From contig NZ_CP125957.1 in NCBI RefSeq assembly GCF_030064125.1, forward strand, positions 2,542,001 to 2,606,000: 64,000 nt of DNA, read 5' to 3'. Below the pieces are notes generated by a model that was given only the letters and a program-made list of their open reading frames with translations, had not been told where the DNA came from and did not search any database. This document shows positions 54,443 to 63,758 of the stretch, piece after piece. Positions within the stretch are counted from its first letter, which is position 1, and each line of letters starts with the position of its first letter. Origin of the DNA: Pseudomonas sp. G2-4 (GTDB lineage: Bacteria > Pseudomonadota > Gammaproteobacteria > Pseudomonadales > Pseudomonadaceae). The position numbers and the translations under genes are program-made.

Positions 54443-55534
54443 TTAGATTTTTTTCAGTAATCCGGTACGTTGCATATGCGATAACCATATCTTAGGGTGG
54501 TAACCATCAAACATGGCGACAGCTTTTTCACCGCTTGCCAAATCTGCTGCCCCTATTGCTGCGCCCACTATTGCTCCTGGCGGGCCCGCCAAAAACATAC
54601 CGGCTACCGTACCGGCGCCAGTGGTCATCCCAAACCTAATCCAGTTCGTCCATGACTTTTTGGACGGTAAGCGCTTTTCAGCTGAGTCGTATGCTGCTCG
54701 TACATCAAGATTGGCAGTCAAGTTTTTCGCAAGCCACACCCTGAGATCGTGGGCTTCATCACTCAGGACAATATTAACAATGTTTTTGACTTCCTCAATG
54801 GGTCTTAGGAAATCAGGACGTTCGCCTGTTTCAAACGTTGGAAGATTTTCAATTTTATGAAGTTTATTAATTACATGTTTTGCCGCGAAATGATCAGCTC
54901 CGGGCGATGCGCTTCCCAATCGCTTGATTGGGAAGCACAGTTCTAAAAGTTGAGGTAACTCCATATCCATCTCCATGGACGGAACTCCCGCCAATAGCAG
55001 GTCGTTCATTCGGGCGACTCCACTTATGGCGCCGGTTTCATAGTATCGCTCACCAGGAAAAAGAAATTCATAACCTGGCCGCGCGGCGTAATGACCGAAT
55101 GAATCCTCAATAGCATCCCTGGCGGGTAGCCAAGTAGAATAATTGGAGGAAATAGGATCAACGAACGTTTTTTCTATTTCCGAGAATAGACCATCACGAT
55201 CACTTTTAGATTTGTGCAAGTCCCAAGCGCGGACTTTGGCGAAAAACTGGTCACGATCATACGTTTCCGGTTTAAGACCGTTTGCATAACCTAAAGAGTA
55301 AGAAGGGCAAAAACGAATCCTTTTTTCCTGTAGCAGCAGTCGGAGCTGGTTCGTATCAAAAGCTGCTTCCAGTACATTCAATACTGCTGCATCAAGCGGA
55401 ATCACGACTTCATCATGAACGAGCAAGCAATCCGCTAGGTATCCAACGTGATCGGAGACGGAGAAACACAGATCGGCTGCGACGCCTAGACGACTAGGCA
55501 ACTGAAAGCTAGTGGAGGACGAATTTTGAGTCAT
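54443..55534 (-). CDS. Hypothetical protein with C-terminal glycine-rich hydrophobic segment
   Basis: 363 residues, ATG preceded by AAGGAAG, so expression is well supported. Residues 1 to about 290 are soluble and acidic/helical with no motif I can name. Residues about 296-335 form a Gly/Ala-rich hydrophobic stretch (TTGAGTVAGMFLAGPPGAI), similar in style to membrane-inserting or glycine-zipper segments. No signal peptide. Codon use is more AT-rich than the flanking core genes. It is a single gene in an accessory stretch with another orphan membrane protein transcribed toward it. A role as an effector or defence component is possible but unsupported. Confidence 0.65.
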   Translation of the reverse strand: MTQNSSSTSFQLPSRLGVAADLCFSVSDHVGYLADCLLVHDEVVIPLDAAVLNVLEAAFDTNQLRLLLQEKRIRFCPSYSLGYANGLKPETYDRDQFFAKVRAWDLHKSKSDRDGLFSEIEKTFVDPISSNYSTWLPARDAIEDSFGHYAARPGYEFLFPGERYYETGAISGVARMNDLLLAGVPSMEMDMELPQLLELCFPIKRLGSASPGADHFAAKHVINKLHKIENLPTFETGERPDFLRPIEEVKNIVNIVLSDEAHDLRVWLAKNLTANLDVRAAYDSAEKRLPSKKSWTNWIRFGMTTGAGTVAGMFLAGPPGAIVGAAIGAADLASGEKAVAMFDGYHPKIWLSHMQRTGLLKKI

Positions 55535-56031
55535 TTGGCTTCCTTACCCTGCCCATGTTAGGGCTGCTTTTGAATTTGTAGTTGGTTACTCGGATGATCC
55601 TCAGTCCAAGGACCGCTCCTTACCATCGATACTCCGATTGTAAGAATTAAAGCATATCATTTAGCTATCACCCTAAAGTAGCCATTCCCTTGTGGTTTCT
55701 AAGCAAAGTCGGGCCGTGTCTGATCCATTGGATTGGTTACCCTAGACAGTTTTTTTCTGAGCTATCAAGCAATCCCAAGATTCCTGTTGTACCTAGCCAA
55801 CTGATCCTCCCCACCCCACCCGAACCCTGGTACAACGGTATTGCATAGGCTGTCCCAGTTTGTTGCCAGCCCATCCCGGAATAGACCGGTTTGATCTCGC
55901 TTACGCGGTAGGATTTATCTCAACCCTGAACAGCGACCTCGCCCAACCTTCAATTTGACGCGCCGCTGAATAGCCGGCATATTTTGCTCGTTTATGAACA
56001 CTTATGCTCGCTCATGCAGGTTGTGAATCCC
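55535..56031. other. Intergenic region, right edge of the AT-richer stretch
   Basis: About 500 bp with no recognised gene. The composition changes from AT-richer back toward GC-rich along it. Just before the DeoR start are repeated TTATGAACA / TTATGCTCG / CTCATGCAG blocks (55992-56020), which could be a DeoR-type operator. No attachment site could be defined. Confidence 0.4.
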
Positions 56032-56838
56032 ATGCCTTCACCTAACGAAGCGTTTCCCGGCGAACGCCAGCAATTGATCCGCCAGCGTCTGGCCCAATAC
56101 GGCCGGGTGATCGCCGCTGATCTGGCCAGCGAATTCAATGTCTCCGAACACTCGATCCGGCGCGACTTGGGCGTCTTGGCCGCGGCGGGTTTGTGCAAGC
56201 GCGTCTACGGCGGCGCCATCCTGTTGCCCGGCGCTGAAGGGTCACTGGACGTTCGAGTGCAGCAAGACCCCGCGCGCAAGCACAGTCTTGGACAAGCGGC
56301 AGCTTCATTGCTCCGGGACGGCCAGCACGTCTTCATCGATGCCGGGTCGACCAACCTGGCCATCGCCTGCGCCATCGACCCGCAACTGCCGTTGACCCTC
56401 ACGACCAATTCGCCGTTGATTGCGGTGCAGTTGATGAAGCTGCCTCGTGCCGAGGTCATCCTGTTGGGCGGCCGTTTGAACCCGGTGGCGGGAGGCGCGA
56501 TTGGGCTGACGGCGGTACAGCAACTGCGTCAGTTCAATTTTGACGTGTGCTTTTTGGGTGCTTGCGCCATTGACCCGGACAACGGCGTCACGGCGTTCGG
56601 TCTGGATGACGCGGAGTTCAAGCGTGCGGTGGTCGCCGCGAGCGGGCAGGTGGTGGTGGCCGTGACCAATGAAAAACTGTCCAGCGTGGCTCACTATCAA
56701 GTGGCGTCGTGTGAAGAGGTCGCCGCGCTGGTGGTGGAGCACGATGCACCCCGTGAGCGCCTGGAACCGTTTTTTGGCCGGATTTCGAATGTCATGACGG
56801 CCGCCCGCGAACAACGGCGCGAGCAGGAGCAGGCTTGA
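56032..56838 (+). CDS. DeoR-family transcriptional regulator
   Basis: 268 residues from the ATG at 56032; an in-frame ATG at 56014 is an alternative. The N-terminal helix-turn-helix (about 12-60) has GRVIAADLASEFNVSEHSIRRDL followed by the family's KRVYGGA hinge. The C-terminal sugar-phosphate sensing domain has the DAGSTN motif and TNSPLIA. Regulators of this type repress sugar catabolic genes and respond to phosphorylated sugars. The galactose dehydrogenase gene follows 89 bp downstream on the same strand, so a role in galactose or related sugar use is the simplest guess. Confidence 0.88.
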   Translation: MPSPNEAFPGERQQLIRQRLAQYGRVIAADLASEFNVSEHSIRRDLGVLAAAGLCKRVYGGAILLPGAEGSLDVRVQQDPARKHSLGQAAASLLRDGQHVFIDAGSTNLAIACAIDPQLPLTLTTNSPLIAVQLMKLPRAEVILLGGRLNPVAGGAIGLTAVQQLRQFNFDVCFLGACAIDPDNGVTAFGLDDAEFKRAVVAASGQVVVAVTNEKLSSVAHYQVASCEEVAALVVEHDAPRERLEPFFGRISNVMTAAREQRREQEQA

Positions 56839-56927
56839 AATGCTTGAAGGCTCGACAACCCATTGTCCGCCACGCGATTTACGTCTAGTTTGCTGACCCA
56901 TCATAAAGACAAAAACTGGAGTCATTG

Positions 56928-57854
56928 ATGCAACCGATTCGTCTCGGTCTGGTGGGCTACGGCAAGATTGCCCAGGATCAACATCATCCCGCTATCCTCG
57001 CCAATCCGGCGTTCCAGCTGGTGTCTGTCGCCACGCAAGGGCAACCTTGCCCCGGGGTGGAGAACTTCCGGTCTCTGGGCGAACTGCTCGAGAATGGCCC
57101 GCAGGTCGATGCCATCGCGTTTTGCACGCCCCCGCAAGGTCGATTTGCCTTGGTGCAGCAAGCGCTGGCCGCTGGCAAACACGTGCTGGTCGAAAAACCG
57201 CCGTGCGCTACGTTGGGTGAGGCGATGATGTTGGTCGATCAGATCCAGGCGCAAGGCGTCAGCGGTCTGTTCGCCTGGCATTCGCGTTACGCGCCTGGCA
57301 TCGAGGCCGCCCGTGACTGGCTGGCCACCCGCACCCTGGAAAGCGTGAAGATCGACTGGAAGGAAGACGTGCGCAAATGGCACCCCGGTCAGGCGTGGAT
57401 CTGGCAACCCGGCGGCCTGGGCGTGTTCGATCCCGGCATCAATGCCTTGTCGATTGTCACCCATCTGTTGGCGCTACCCCTGTTCGTCGAGGCCGCAGAA
57501 CTGCGGGTCCCGAGCAACTGCCAGTCGCCTATCGCCGCCAGCATCAAAATGTCGGACGCGCGCCACCTCGATATCCACGCAGAGTTCGACTTCGACCACG
57601 GTCATGATGAACTCTGGAGCATCGAGATTCGCTGTCGCGAAGGCCTCTTGCGCCTGGACAACGGCGGTGCACTGTTGAGCATTGATGGCGTGCGTCAGGC
57701 CGTTTCACACGAGGGTGAGTACGCGGCGGTGTATCGCCATTTCCAACAGCTGATCGCTGACAAAACCAGCGACGTGGACCTGCAGCCGCTGCGACTGGTC
57801 GCGGACAGCTTTTTTGTCGGCAGCCGTGCGACGGTTGAACCGTTCTACGATTAA
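56928..57854 (+). CDS. gal: D-galactose 1-dehydrogenase
   Basis: 308 residues, Gfo/Idh/MocA oxidoreductase family. It oxidises D-galactose to galactonolactone with NAD(P)+, the first step of the De Ley-Doudoroff pathway. The N-terminal Rossmann motif is GLVGYGKIAQDQH, the family EKP catalytic-site motif is in VEKPPCATLGEA, and the mid-protein segment WKEDVRKWHPGQAW matches the P. fluorescens enzyme as I remember it nearly residue for residue. The ATG at 56928 has GGAG about 7 bases upstream; a TTG immediately before it is not needed. It follows a DeoR regulator. The later pathway genes (lactonase, dehydratase) are not next to it. Confidence 0.9.
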   Translation: MQPIRLGLVGYGKIAQDQHHPAILANPAFQLVSVATQGQPCPGVENFRSLGELLENGPQVDAIAFCTPPQGRFALVQQALAAGKHVLVEKPPCATLGEAMMLVDQIQAQGVSGLFAWHSRYAPGIEAARDWLATRTLESVKIDWKEDVRKWHPGQAWIWQPGGLGVFDPGINALSIVTHLLALPLFVEAAELRVPSNCQSPIAASIKMSDARHLDIHAEFDFDHGHDELWSIEIRCREGLLRLDNGGALLSIDGVRQAVSHEGEYAAVYRHFQQLIADKTSDVDLQPLRLVADSFFVGSRATVEPFYD

Positions 57855-57960
57855 TCGCCATTCAGGCAGGGGAACCCGGGCAATTGCGCCTTCGAGACTG
57901 AACACTCTTGGGCGCAATCGGCCAATCGGTTTTTATGCTGCCGCTAGCGACAGGGCAGGT

Positions 57961-58800
57961 TCAGCCCAAATCTTCAGCCTGATGCCGCTCCGGCACCTGG
58001 CTCGCTTCATCGCCCCACGTCCGGTTGACCCGTTGCCCACGGATGACCGCCGGCCGCTTGGCGATCTCTTCCGCCCAACGCTGCACATGGGTGTATTCCT
58101 GTGCAGAAAGAAACTCTGCCGCCGAATACACGTTGTTGCGCACCAGTTGGCCGTACCAGGGCCAGACTGCGATGTCGGCAATGGTGTAGTGGTCGCCCGC
58201 CAAGTATTGGCTTTCGCCCAGGCGGCGATCCAGGACATCCAGTTGCCGCTTGGCTTCCATGGTGAAGCGGTTGATGGGGTACTCGAATTTTTCCGGCGCG
58301 TAGGCATAGAAATGCCCGAAGCCGCCACCCAGGTAGGGCGCTGCACCCATCTGCCAGAACAGCCAGTTCAGGGTTTCGGTGCGACCGGCCGGATCGGACG
58401 GCAGGAAGGCGCCGAATTTTTCCGCCAGGTAAAGCAGGATCGAACCGGATTCGAAGACGCGGACGGGCGGCTCTACGCTGCGGTCCTGCAGGGCCGGGAT
58501 TTTTGAATTGGGATTGATCTCGACGAAGCCGCTGGAAAACTGGTCGCCTTCGTTGATGCGAATCAGCCAGGCGTCGTATTCCGCGCCGGTGTGCCCGAGC
58601 GCCAGCAGCTCCTCAAGCAGAATGGTCACCTTCACGCCATTGGGCGTGGCCAGGGAATAGAGCTGCAACGGATGCTTGCCGATCGGCAGTGTCTTTTCGT
58701 GGGTCGGCCCGGCAATCGGGCGGTTGATGCTGGCGAACTGGCCGCCGGACGGGGCCTCATTTTTCCAGACCTTGGGAGGGACATAGGACGCTTTGCTCAT
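57961..58800 (-). CDS. yghU: YghU-type glutathione S-transferase / disulfide-bond oxidoreductase
   Basis: 279 residues from the ATG at 58800, which has AAGG upstream; the frame extends up to 58929 but the extra part is not conserved in style. The thioredoxin-like domain carries PNGVKVTILLEELLALG and NPNSKIPAL, and then FESGSILLYLAEKFG. The all-helical GST domain has YLAGDHYTIADIAVWPW. These are the hallmarks of the YghU/nu-class GSTs, which bind two glutathiones and reduce disulfides or peroxides. It is cytoplasmic and apparently monocistronic, 180 bp from the next gene upstream. Confidence 0.92.
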   Translation of the reverse strand: MSKASYVPPKVWKNEAPSGGQFASINRPIAGPTHEKTLPIGKHPLQLYSLATPNGVKVTILLEELLALGHTGAEYDAWLIRINEGDQFSSGFVEINPNSKIPALQDRSVEPPVRVFESGSILLYLAEKFGAFLPSDPAGRTETLNWLFWQMGAAPYLGGGFGHFYAYAPEKFEYPINRFTMEAKRQLDVLDRRLGESQYLAGDHYTIADIAVWPWYGQLVRNNVYSAAEFLSAQEYTHVQRWAEEIAKRPAVIRGQRVNRTWGDEASQVPERHQAEDLG

Positions 58801-58980
58801 GAGTCGTACCTTATCGTTTACTGGTGATGATCCAGTCGACAGCGGGAGTAGGGCACCTGAAGGGATGGTAGGAGGCGCAACACAGAAGCCTAGGGCCAGG
58901 CCTTCGACTGGGAACAGAGAAACTATCACAGGCTGTGCTGCGCGTGGTGGTCGACTCGCCAGTCCTGAGGTGTAGCCGGG

Positions 58981-60060
58981 CTAGGCAACCGATTGATCGA
59001 CAAGGACGGCGGTGATTTCGTTGACCGTGCTGCGGGCCGTGCGTGTGACGCCGATCAACGTGGCGGAAGCCGAACCTGTCCACTCGCCATAGCCGACCAG
59101 CCATAGCCGGGGTTCTAGCGTCGAGCGGGCGCCTTGGACCTCGACACGGCCTTCGGTATTGATCACTCCCAGGGTATCCAGATGCTGCAGGGCGGGCCTG
59201 AAACCGGTGCACCAGATCACCACGTCCGCCGCGGACTCGGAACCATCGGCCCAGATCACGCCGTGGCGCGTGAAACGCTCGAAAGGCCGCACAGATTCGA
59301 GTGCGTTGCGCGCCCGCGCATCGACCACGGGCGGGACCATGACGATGTCACCCAACCCACCCACGGGCTGCTCGATGATGCGTCCTTCCAGTTGGGCTTT
59401 CCAGCGCTCGGTGGCGCGCTCGAACAACACGCGTCCATCCACGTCGTCGGGCAAGAACAAGGGTTCTACGGGCGTCACCCAGGTGGTCTGTGCGACGTTG
59501 GAAACCTCAGCCAGTATCTGCGCCCCGGAATTGCCGCCTCCCACCACCAACACGCGCTTGCCCGCGAATGGCTGCGCCTGGACGTAGTTGGCCGAGTGCA
59601 ATTGTTGCCCGGCGAACAGTTCGGCATCCGGGTAGTGCGGGATGTAAGGGTTGCTCCACGTTCCGGTGGCGCTGACCACCACCTTGGCATCCCAATGCCT
59701 GTGGTCAGAACACACCCGTAAACCCGTCTGCGTACGCTCCACGCGAGTGACCCGCACGGGGCGCTCCACCGGAAATCGGTAGCGCTGTTCGTATTGTTGA
59801 AGGTAGTCGATGACATGGTTGCGCGATGGGTAGCCCTCTTGCGTAGGCGGCATCATCCAGCCAGGAATCGAACTCCAGGTGGCCGGAGAAAACAGGCGCA
59901 ACGAGTTCCAACCATGTCGCCAGGCGCCCCCGGGCGCTTGCTCGGCGTCGAGGATGACGAACGACAATGGGGTGCGACGCAGGAAGTAGGCGACCGCCAA
60001 AGCGGATTGCCCCCCACCGACAATGACGACGTCTACTTGGCTGGCGCTCGAATGAGTCAT
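58981..60060 (-). CDS. Flavin-containing monooxygenase-like oxidoreductase (ArsO-like)
   Basis: 359 residues. FAD-binding [15 protein letters not shown] at the N terminus, a second dinucleotide site [14 protein letters not shown] near residue 170, and the ATG motif [12 protein letters not shown] mark a class-B flavin monooxygenase-like fold. It resembles the ArsO-type NAD(P)H-dependent flavoproteins found in arsenic and sulfur operons. It is the last gene of the putative sulfide operon, 69 bp after the DUF2892 gene, and AAGG precedes the ATG. No arsenic genes are nearby, so a sulfur-compound substrate is more likely than arsenic, but this is inference from context. Confidence 0.78.
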   Translation of the reverse strand: MTHSSASQVDVVIVGGGQSALAVAYFLRRTPLSFVILDAEQAPGGAWRHGWNSLRLFSPATWSSIPGWMMPPTQEGYPSRNHVIDYLQQYEQRYRFPVERPVRVTRVERTQTGLRVCSDHRHWDAKVVVSATGTWSNPYIPHYPDAELFAGQQLHSANYVQAQPFAGKRVLVVGGGNSGAQILAEVSNVAQTTWVTPVEPLFLPDDVDGRVLFERATERWKAQLEGRIIEQPVGGLGDIVMVPPVVDARARNALESVRPFERFTRHGVIWADGSESAADVVIWCTGFRPALQHLDTLGVINTEGRVEVQGARSTLEPRLWLVGYGEWTGSASATLIGVTRTARSTVNEITAVLVDQSVA

Positions 60061-60129
60061 GACGGTGAGCCTTGAGTTGTGCTTGCAGGGGCGTTGTGCC
60101 CCGACGACGGAAGGGCAGTACCTGTCTCA

Positions 60130-60315
60130 TTAACGCTTACAGGTTCTGATGCCCAGTAACCGATAGACCGGACAGAAACGGAAGATGCCCGTGGCCAGCG
60201 GCACCACGCCGATCCAGCCCCACAAGCCGATCACGCCGGTCAGGCTCAAGGCGATGAGTACAAGCCCAATGATGATGCGTAGGCTACGGTCGATGGTTCC
60301 GATATTGGCATTCAT
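60130..60315 (-). CDS. DUF2892 (YgaP-like) small inner-membrane protein
   Basis: 61 residues with two hydrophobic segments, about 11-28 and 31-45. It starts MNANIGTIDRSLRIIIGL and ends with FCPVYRLLGIRTC, the standard pattern of the DUF2892 membrane family (the membrane part of the rhodanese YgaP). Two Cys near the end may handle sulfur. GGGAG precedes the ATG. It lies 15 bp after the YeeE/YedE gene and belongs to the same operon. Confidence 0.88.
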   Translation of the reverse strand: MNANIGTIDRSLRIIIGLVLIALSLTGVIGLWGWIGVVPLATGIFRFCPVYRLLGIRTCKR

Positions 60316-60330
60316 GCTGTGATCTCCCGA

Positions 60331-60750
60331 TCAATGGGGGCGCCGGGTCTCCAGCGCCGTGAACAACAACATGCCAGCCAGCATGGCTAGCATGAACACA
60401 AGGATTTGCCAGTGTCCGGTCAGCAGGATCGCCACGGCGGGGCCGGGACAGATACCCGCGATTCCCCAACCGATGCCGAACACCAGGCTGCCGCCGATCA
60501 GGCGCGGGTCCAGCTCGCGCTTGGCCGGTAGCTGCATGGGGCTTCCAAGCAGTGAGCGGGATTGCTGGCGTGCCCAGGTCAGTGGGCCGATGGCAATGCC
60601 GATCGCCCCGATCATCACCAAGGCCAGGGAAGGGTCCCAGGCGCCAGTCAGGTCCAAGAAGGCCAGTACTTTTGTCGGGTTGGCCATGCCCGCCAGGAGC
60701 AAGCCCAAGCCGAACAACAGGCCGGCTATGAATGCAGTCAGTTTGAGCAT
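60331..60750 (-). CDS. YeeE/YedE-family membrane protein (second half-unit)
   Basis: 139 residues from the ATG at 60750; the longer open frame upstream overlaps the previous gene and is not used. Four hydrophobic segments, with PTKVLAFLD and the conserved GIAGICPGPA signature containing the Cys typical of thiosulfate-type sulfur transporters (YeeE/YedE, DUF6691). It starts 2 bp after the stop of the partner half-unit. Together they should form a sulfur-compound channel in the inner membrane. Confidence 0.88.
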   Translation of the reverse strand: MLKLTAFIAGLLFGLGLLLAGMANPTKVLAFLDLTGAWDPSLALVMIGAIGIAIGPLTWARQQSRSLLGSPMQLPAKRELDPRLIGGSLVFGIGWGIAGICPGPAVAILLTGHWQILVFMLAMLAGMLLFTALETRRPH

Positions 60751-60752
60751 GT

Positions 60753-61187
60753 TCAAACCCCCATCACATGACGCAGGACAAATACCGTCGCGAAACCGCT
60801 GAGCATGAAGCACGCCGTGGCGACCATCGAGCGTGGTGACAGGCGCGACAGGCCGCACACGCCATGGCCGCTGGTGCAGCCTGAACCGTAGCGGGTGCCC
60901 ACACCCACCAACAGACCCGCGACGATGAGGCCAAGCCAGCCACTCTGGAACTCGATCGACGGCAAGGTGGCAAACACCCCCCATAAAAGCGGTGCGACCA
61001 GCAGGCCCAGAAGAAACAGGGCCTTTTCGCTGACGCCTTCGCCATCCCGTTGCAGAAGGCTACCGATCAGCCCACTGATGCCGGCGATGCGCCCGTTGGC
61101 GACGACGAACAGGCTGGCCGCCAGGCCTATCAGCATGCCGCCGGCCAGGGATGACCAAGGGGTGAAGTTGAGCCAGTCAACATTCAT
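60753..61187 (-). CDS. YeeE/YedE-family membrane protein (first half-unit)
   Basis: 144 residues from the ATG at 61187, GGAG upstream (a 61208 start is possible). Membrane segments surround the RIAGISG loop, and the signature [19 protein letters not shown] carries two Cys that in YeeE relay thiosulfate or related sulfur species. It is the usual partner of the following short YeeE/YedE gene. It imports or exports a small sulfur compound in the detoxification operon. Confidence 0.9.
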   Translation of the reverse strand: MNVDWLNFTPWSSLAGGMLIGLAASLFVVANGRIAGISGLIGSLLQRDGEGVSEKALFLLGLLVAPLLWGVFATLPSIEFQSGWLGLIVAGLLVGVGTRYGSGCTSGHGVCGLSRLSPRSMVATACFMLSGFATVFVLRHVMGV

Positions 61188-61217
61188 GAGTGTTCTCCGG
61201 TGCATCATCGTTGATAT

Positions 61218-62021
61218 TCAACCCAGGGCCTTCACCAGGAGGGCCACTGCCACCAGCGCAGACAAAAGGGCAAAGCCTTTTTGTAAGTAGGGCTCCGGCA
61301 GCCTGGCCGCGATCAGGCGCCCGCCGCCCATGCCGATGATTGCGCCAATGGAAAATGGTAGAGCCACCGCCCATTGCAGGTGTCCCGCCGCCGAACTCGC
61401 CACAACCCCTGACAGGGAAACCAGTGCAATCACCGTTAGGGAGGTGGCGAGCACCGACTGAGTGGTCAAGTTGGTGTATCGCTGCAGCGCCGGGACCATG
61501 ACGAAACCGCCGCCTACGCCGAGCAAGCCGGAAAGAACCCCTGCGACCACACCCGATGCGGTAAGCGCCCATGCACAAGGACCGGTCCAGTTCAGCTTGC
61601 CCCGGTTCTCATCCAGGACGCAGGGCGGTGGTTTGCGCGTGCCGGGTGGCTTTGCTCCGACGCGAGTAGGCCGTGATTTTTGCAGCGCCCGGAACGCCAC
61701 GTACATCAGCAAAAAGGCAAACATGATCGTCAGCGGACGGTTAGGGGTACGTTGGGCCAGCCACAGGCCAAGCGGCGAACAAACGACCCCTGCGCCAGCG
61801 GTCAGCAGTGCCGCCTTATAGCGCACGATGCCGTTACGAAGGCCCATCACCGCGCCCAGGGTGGCGGCTAAGCCCACCGCGAGCAAACCAATAGGCCCGG
61901 CTTCGGCCATGCTCAAACCCACGCCAAACACCAGGAACGGGACGGCGAGTATGCCTCCGCCTGCGCCGGTCAGCGCCAGGATCACACCCACCGTCAAGCC
62001 CAGCAGCAAGACTGCAATCAT
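61218..62021 (-). CDS. TauE/SafE-family sulfite/anion exporter
   Basis: 267 residues from the ATG at 62021, with AGGAG upstream; the frame is open further but those residues are not membrane-like. Two related halves each carry the family glycine motif: ALTGAGGGILAVPFL near residue 15 and GLLGVGGGFVMVPAL near 160, with about eight hydrophobic segments. Members export sulfite or sulfoacetate-type anions. Following a persulfide dioxygenase-like gene and an SQR-type gene, sulfite export after sulfide oxidation is the expected role. Confidence 0.9.
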   Translation of the reverse strand: MIAVLLLGLTVGVILALTGAGGGILAVPFLVFGVGLSMAEAGPIGLLAVGLAATLGAVMGLRNGIVRYKAALLTAGAGVVCSPLGLWLAQRTPNRPLTIMFAFLLMYVAFRALQKSRPTRVGAKPPGTRKPPPCVLDENRGKLNWTGPCAWALTASGVVAGVLSGLLGVGGGFVMVPALQRYTNLTTQSVLATSLTVIALVSLSGVVASSAAGHLQWAVALPFSIGAIIGMGGGRLIAARLPEPYLQKGFALLSALVAVALLVKALG

Positions 62022-62049
62022 CTCGATCTCCTGGCGTTCAGGTTGGACT

Positions 62050-63720
62050 TCATAGGTCCGCCAGCTCTGGTTTTGCCAACCACTCACGGCCCTTGAGCAT
62101 TCCCTTCCAATACAGCGGTGGAAGAATCCGCTCTTTGAGCAGCCACGCCAGTCTCGATGGTCGGGTGCCGTCAATCAGCCAGGACGGGAAGCTGGGGGCG
62201 ACCTTGCCGCCGTAGGTGAATTCAGCAAGGACGATCTTGCCTCGTTCGACGGTTAGCGGGCAGGAACCGTAGCCATCGTAATGGGCGCCGCCTTTGGCCT
62301 TGCCCATTGCCGCCAGCACGTTATGGGCAACGACGGGTGCCTGCTTACGTGCCGCTGCCGCTGTTTTAGCGTTGCTGGTATTGGTGGCGTCTCCCAATGC
62401 GTGAATATTCGCCCAGGTTTTATGACGCAGGCTGACGGGGTCGACGTCGACCCAGCCCGCCGCGTCGGCGAGGGGGCTGACGCGGATGAAGTCCGGCGCA
62501 ATCTGCGGTGGCACCACATGCAGCAGGTCGAAGTCGTGCGTCACCCGGTGGGTAGTGCCGTCGGATTTAACGCAACTGAAGGTGGCCGTTTGCGCCGGCC
62601 CGTCAACGCCAGTCAGCGTACTGCCGAAACTCAGGTCGATCCCATAGGCATTGACGTATTCCATGAGCGCCGGCACGTAGTCAGGAACGCCGAACAGCAC
62701 CGCGCCGGCGCTGCAGAAATCAATCTCGATATGCTCGAGTACCCCTTGACGCTTCCAGTGGTCGGCGGAGAGGTACATGGCTTTTTGCGGCGCCCCGGCA
62801 CATTTGATCGGCATGGGCGGTTGCGTGAAAATCGCCCGGCCACTGCGCAGTTGCTGCACCTGTTGCCAGGTATAGGGGGCCAGGTGATACAGGTAGTTGG
62901 AAGTGACGCCATTGCGCCCCAGTGTTTCCGATAAGCCTTCGATGGCGTGCCAGTCCAGTTTGAGGCCGGGGCACACGACCAGCTGTTCGTATCGGACCAC
63001 CCTGCACCCATCGAGAATGACGGCGTTTTTTTCCGGTTCGAACGCCGCTACGGCCGCTTTTATCCAATGCACGCCCCGGGGAATGGTCGCACCCATCGTG
63101 TGGGCCGTTCGGGACGCTTCAAACACGCCACTGCCGACGAGTGTCCAGCCAGGCTGGTAATAGTGCACATCCGCCGGGTCGATGATGGCAATGTCCAAGC
63201 CTGGATCACGTGCCAACAAACTCGACGCGGTGGCGATGCCCGCCGCGCCGCCGCCGATAATGACCACCGCATGTTCGGCCTCGGCCACTTCAACCGGCGT
63301 GCGTCCCTTGTTGGCAATCCTGCGGATGACGCCTTTCATGTCGAAGCCGGCTTTTTTGGCCATTTCGACGATCTGCGGCAAAGGTTGTTGGCCGGCTTGC
63401 GACAGGGCCCACATCGTCGTCGAGCGCATGCCGGAACGGCAATACGCCAACACCGGTTTGGGCAATGATTCAAACAACTTGCCGAAGGCAACGCCTTGTT
63501 CGTCGGTGACTTTGCCGGATTCAGCCGGAAGATAGTGCGCCTCAATGCCCATGGTTTGCGCGACGCGTTTGATTTCGGCGAACAAGGGTTGATCGCTGCC
63601 TTCACCGTCCGGACGGTTACAGATGATGGCGCGAAAGCCACTGTTTTTGAGTTCACTCAATTGATTGGGAAGTATCTGTTCGGATACCGATAAGCCGGAC
63701 GCAAGGTGGCGGATGTCCAT
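62050..63720 (-). CDS. Phosphatase-like/sulfurtransferase domain fused to sulfide:quinone oxidoreductase-type flavoprotein
   Basis: 556 residues. Residues 1 to about 115 form a DSP-PTPase-like domain (TIGR01244 type) with the active-site loop YCRSGMRST, which has the six-residue spacing of rhodanese persulfide loops as much as that of phosphatases. Residues about 145-556 are an FAD-linked NAD(P) oxidoreductase with VIIGGGAAGIATASSLL, KCAGAPQK and an ALGDATNTSNAKTAAA-type C-terminal FAD motif, as in SQR/SQOR. The fusion probably oxidises sulfide to a persulfide at the membrane and hands sulfur to the N-terminal domain. It follows the MBL-fold gene by 38 bp; GGAG precedes the ATG. Confidence 0.9.
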   Translation of the reverse strand: MDIRHLASGLSVSEQILPNQLSELKNSGFRAIICNRPDGEGSDQPLFAEIKRVAQTMGIEAHYLPAESGKVTDEQGVAFGKLFESLPKPVLAYCRSGMRSTTMWALSQAGQQPLPQIVEMAKKAGFDMKGVIRRIANKGRTPVEVAEAEHAVVIIGGGAAGIATASSLLARDPGLDIAIIDPADVHYYQPGWTLVGSGVFEASRTAHTMGATIPRGVHWIKAAVAAFEPEKNAVILDGCRVVRYEQLVVCPGLKLDWHAIEGLSETLGRNGVTSNYLYHLAPYTWQQVQQLRSGRAIFTQPPMPIKCAGAPQKAMYLSADHWKRQGVLEHIEIDFCSAGAVLFGVPDYVPALMEYVNAYGIDLSFGSTLTGVDGPAQTATFSCVKSDGTTHRVTHDFDLLHVVPPQIAPDFIRVSPLADAAGWVDVDPVSLRHKTWANIHALGDATNTSNAKTAAAARKQAPVVAHNVLAAMGKAKGGAHYDGYGSCPLTVERGKIVLAEFTYGGKVAPSFPSWLIDGTRPSRLAWLLKERILPPLYWKGMLKGREWLAKPELADL

Positions 63721-63758
63721 GGATGTCTCCGTGATGACTATTTTCTTATGAGGGGACG

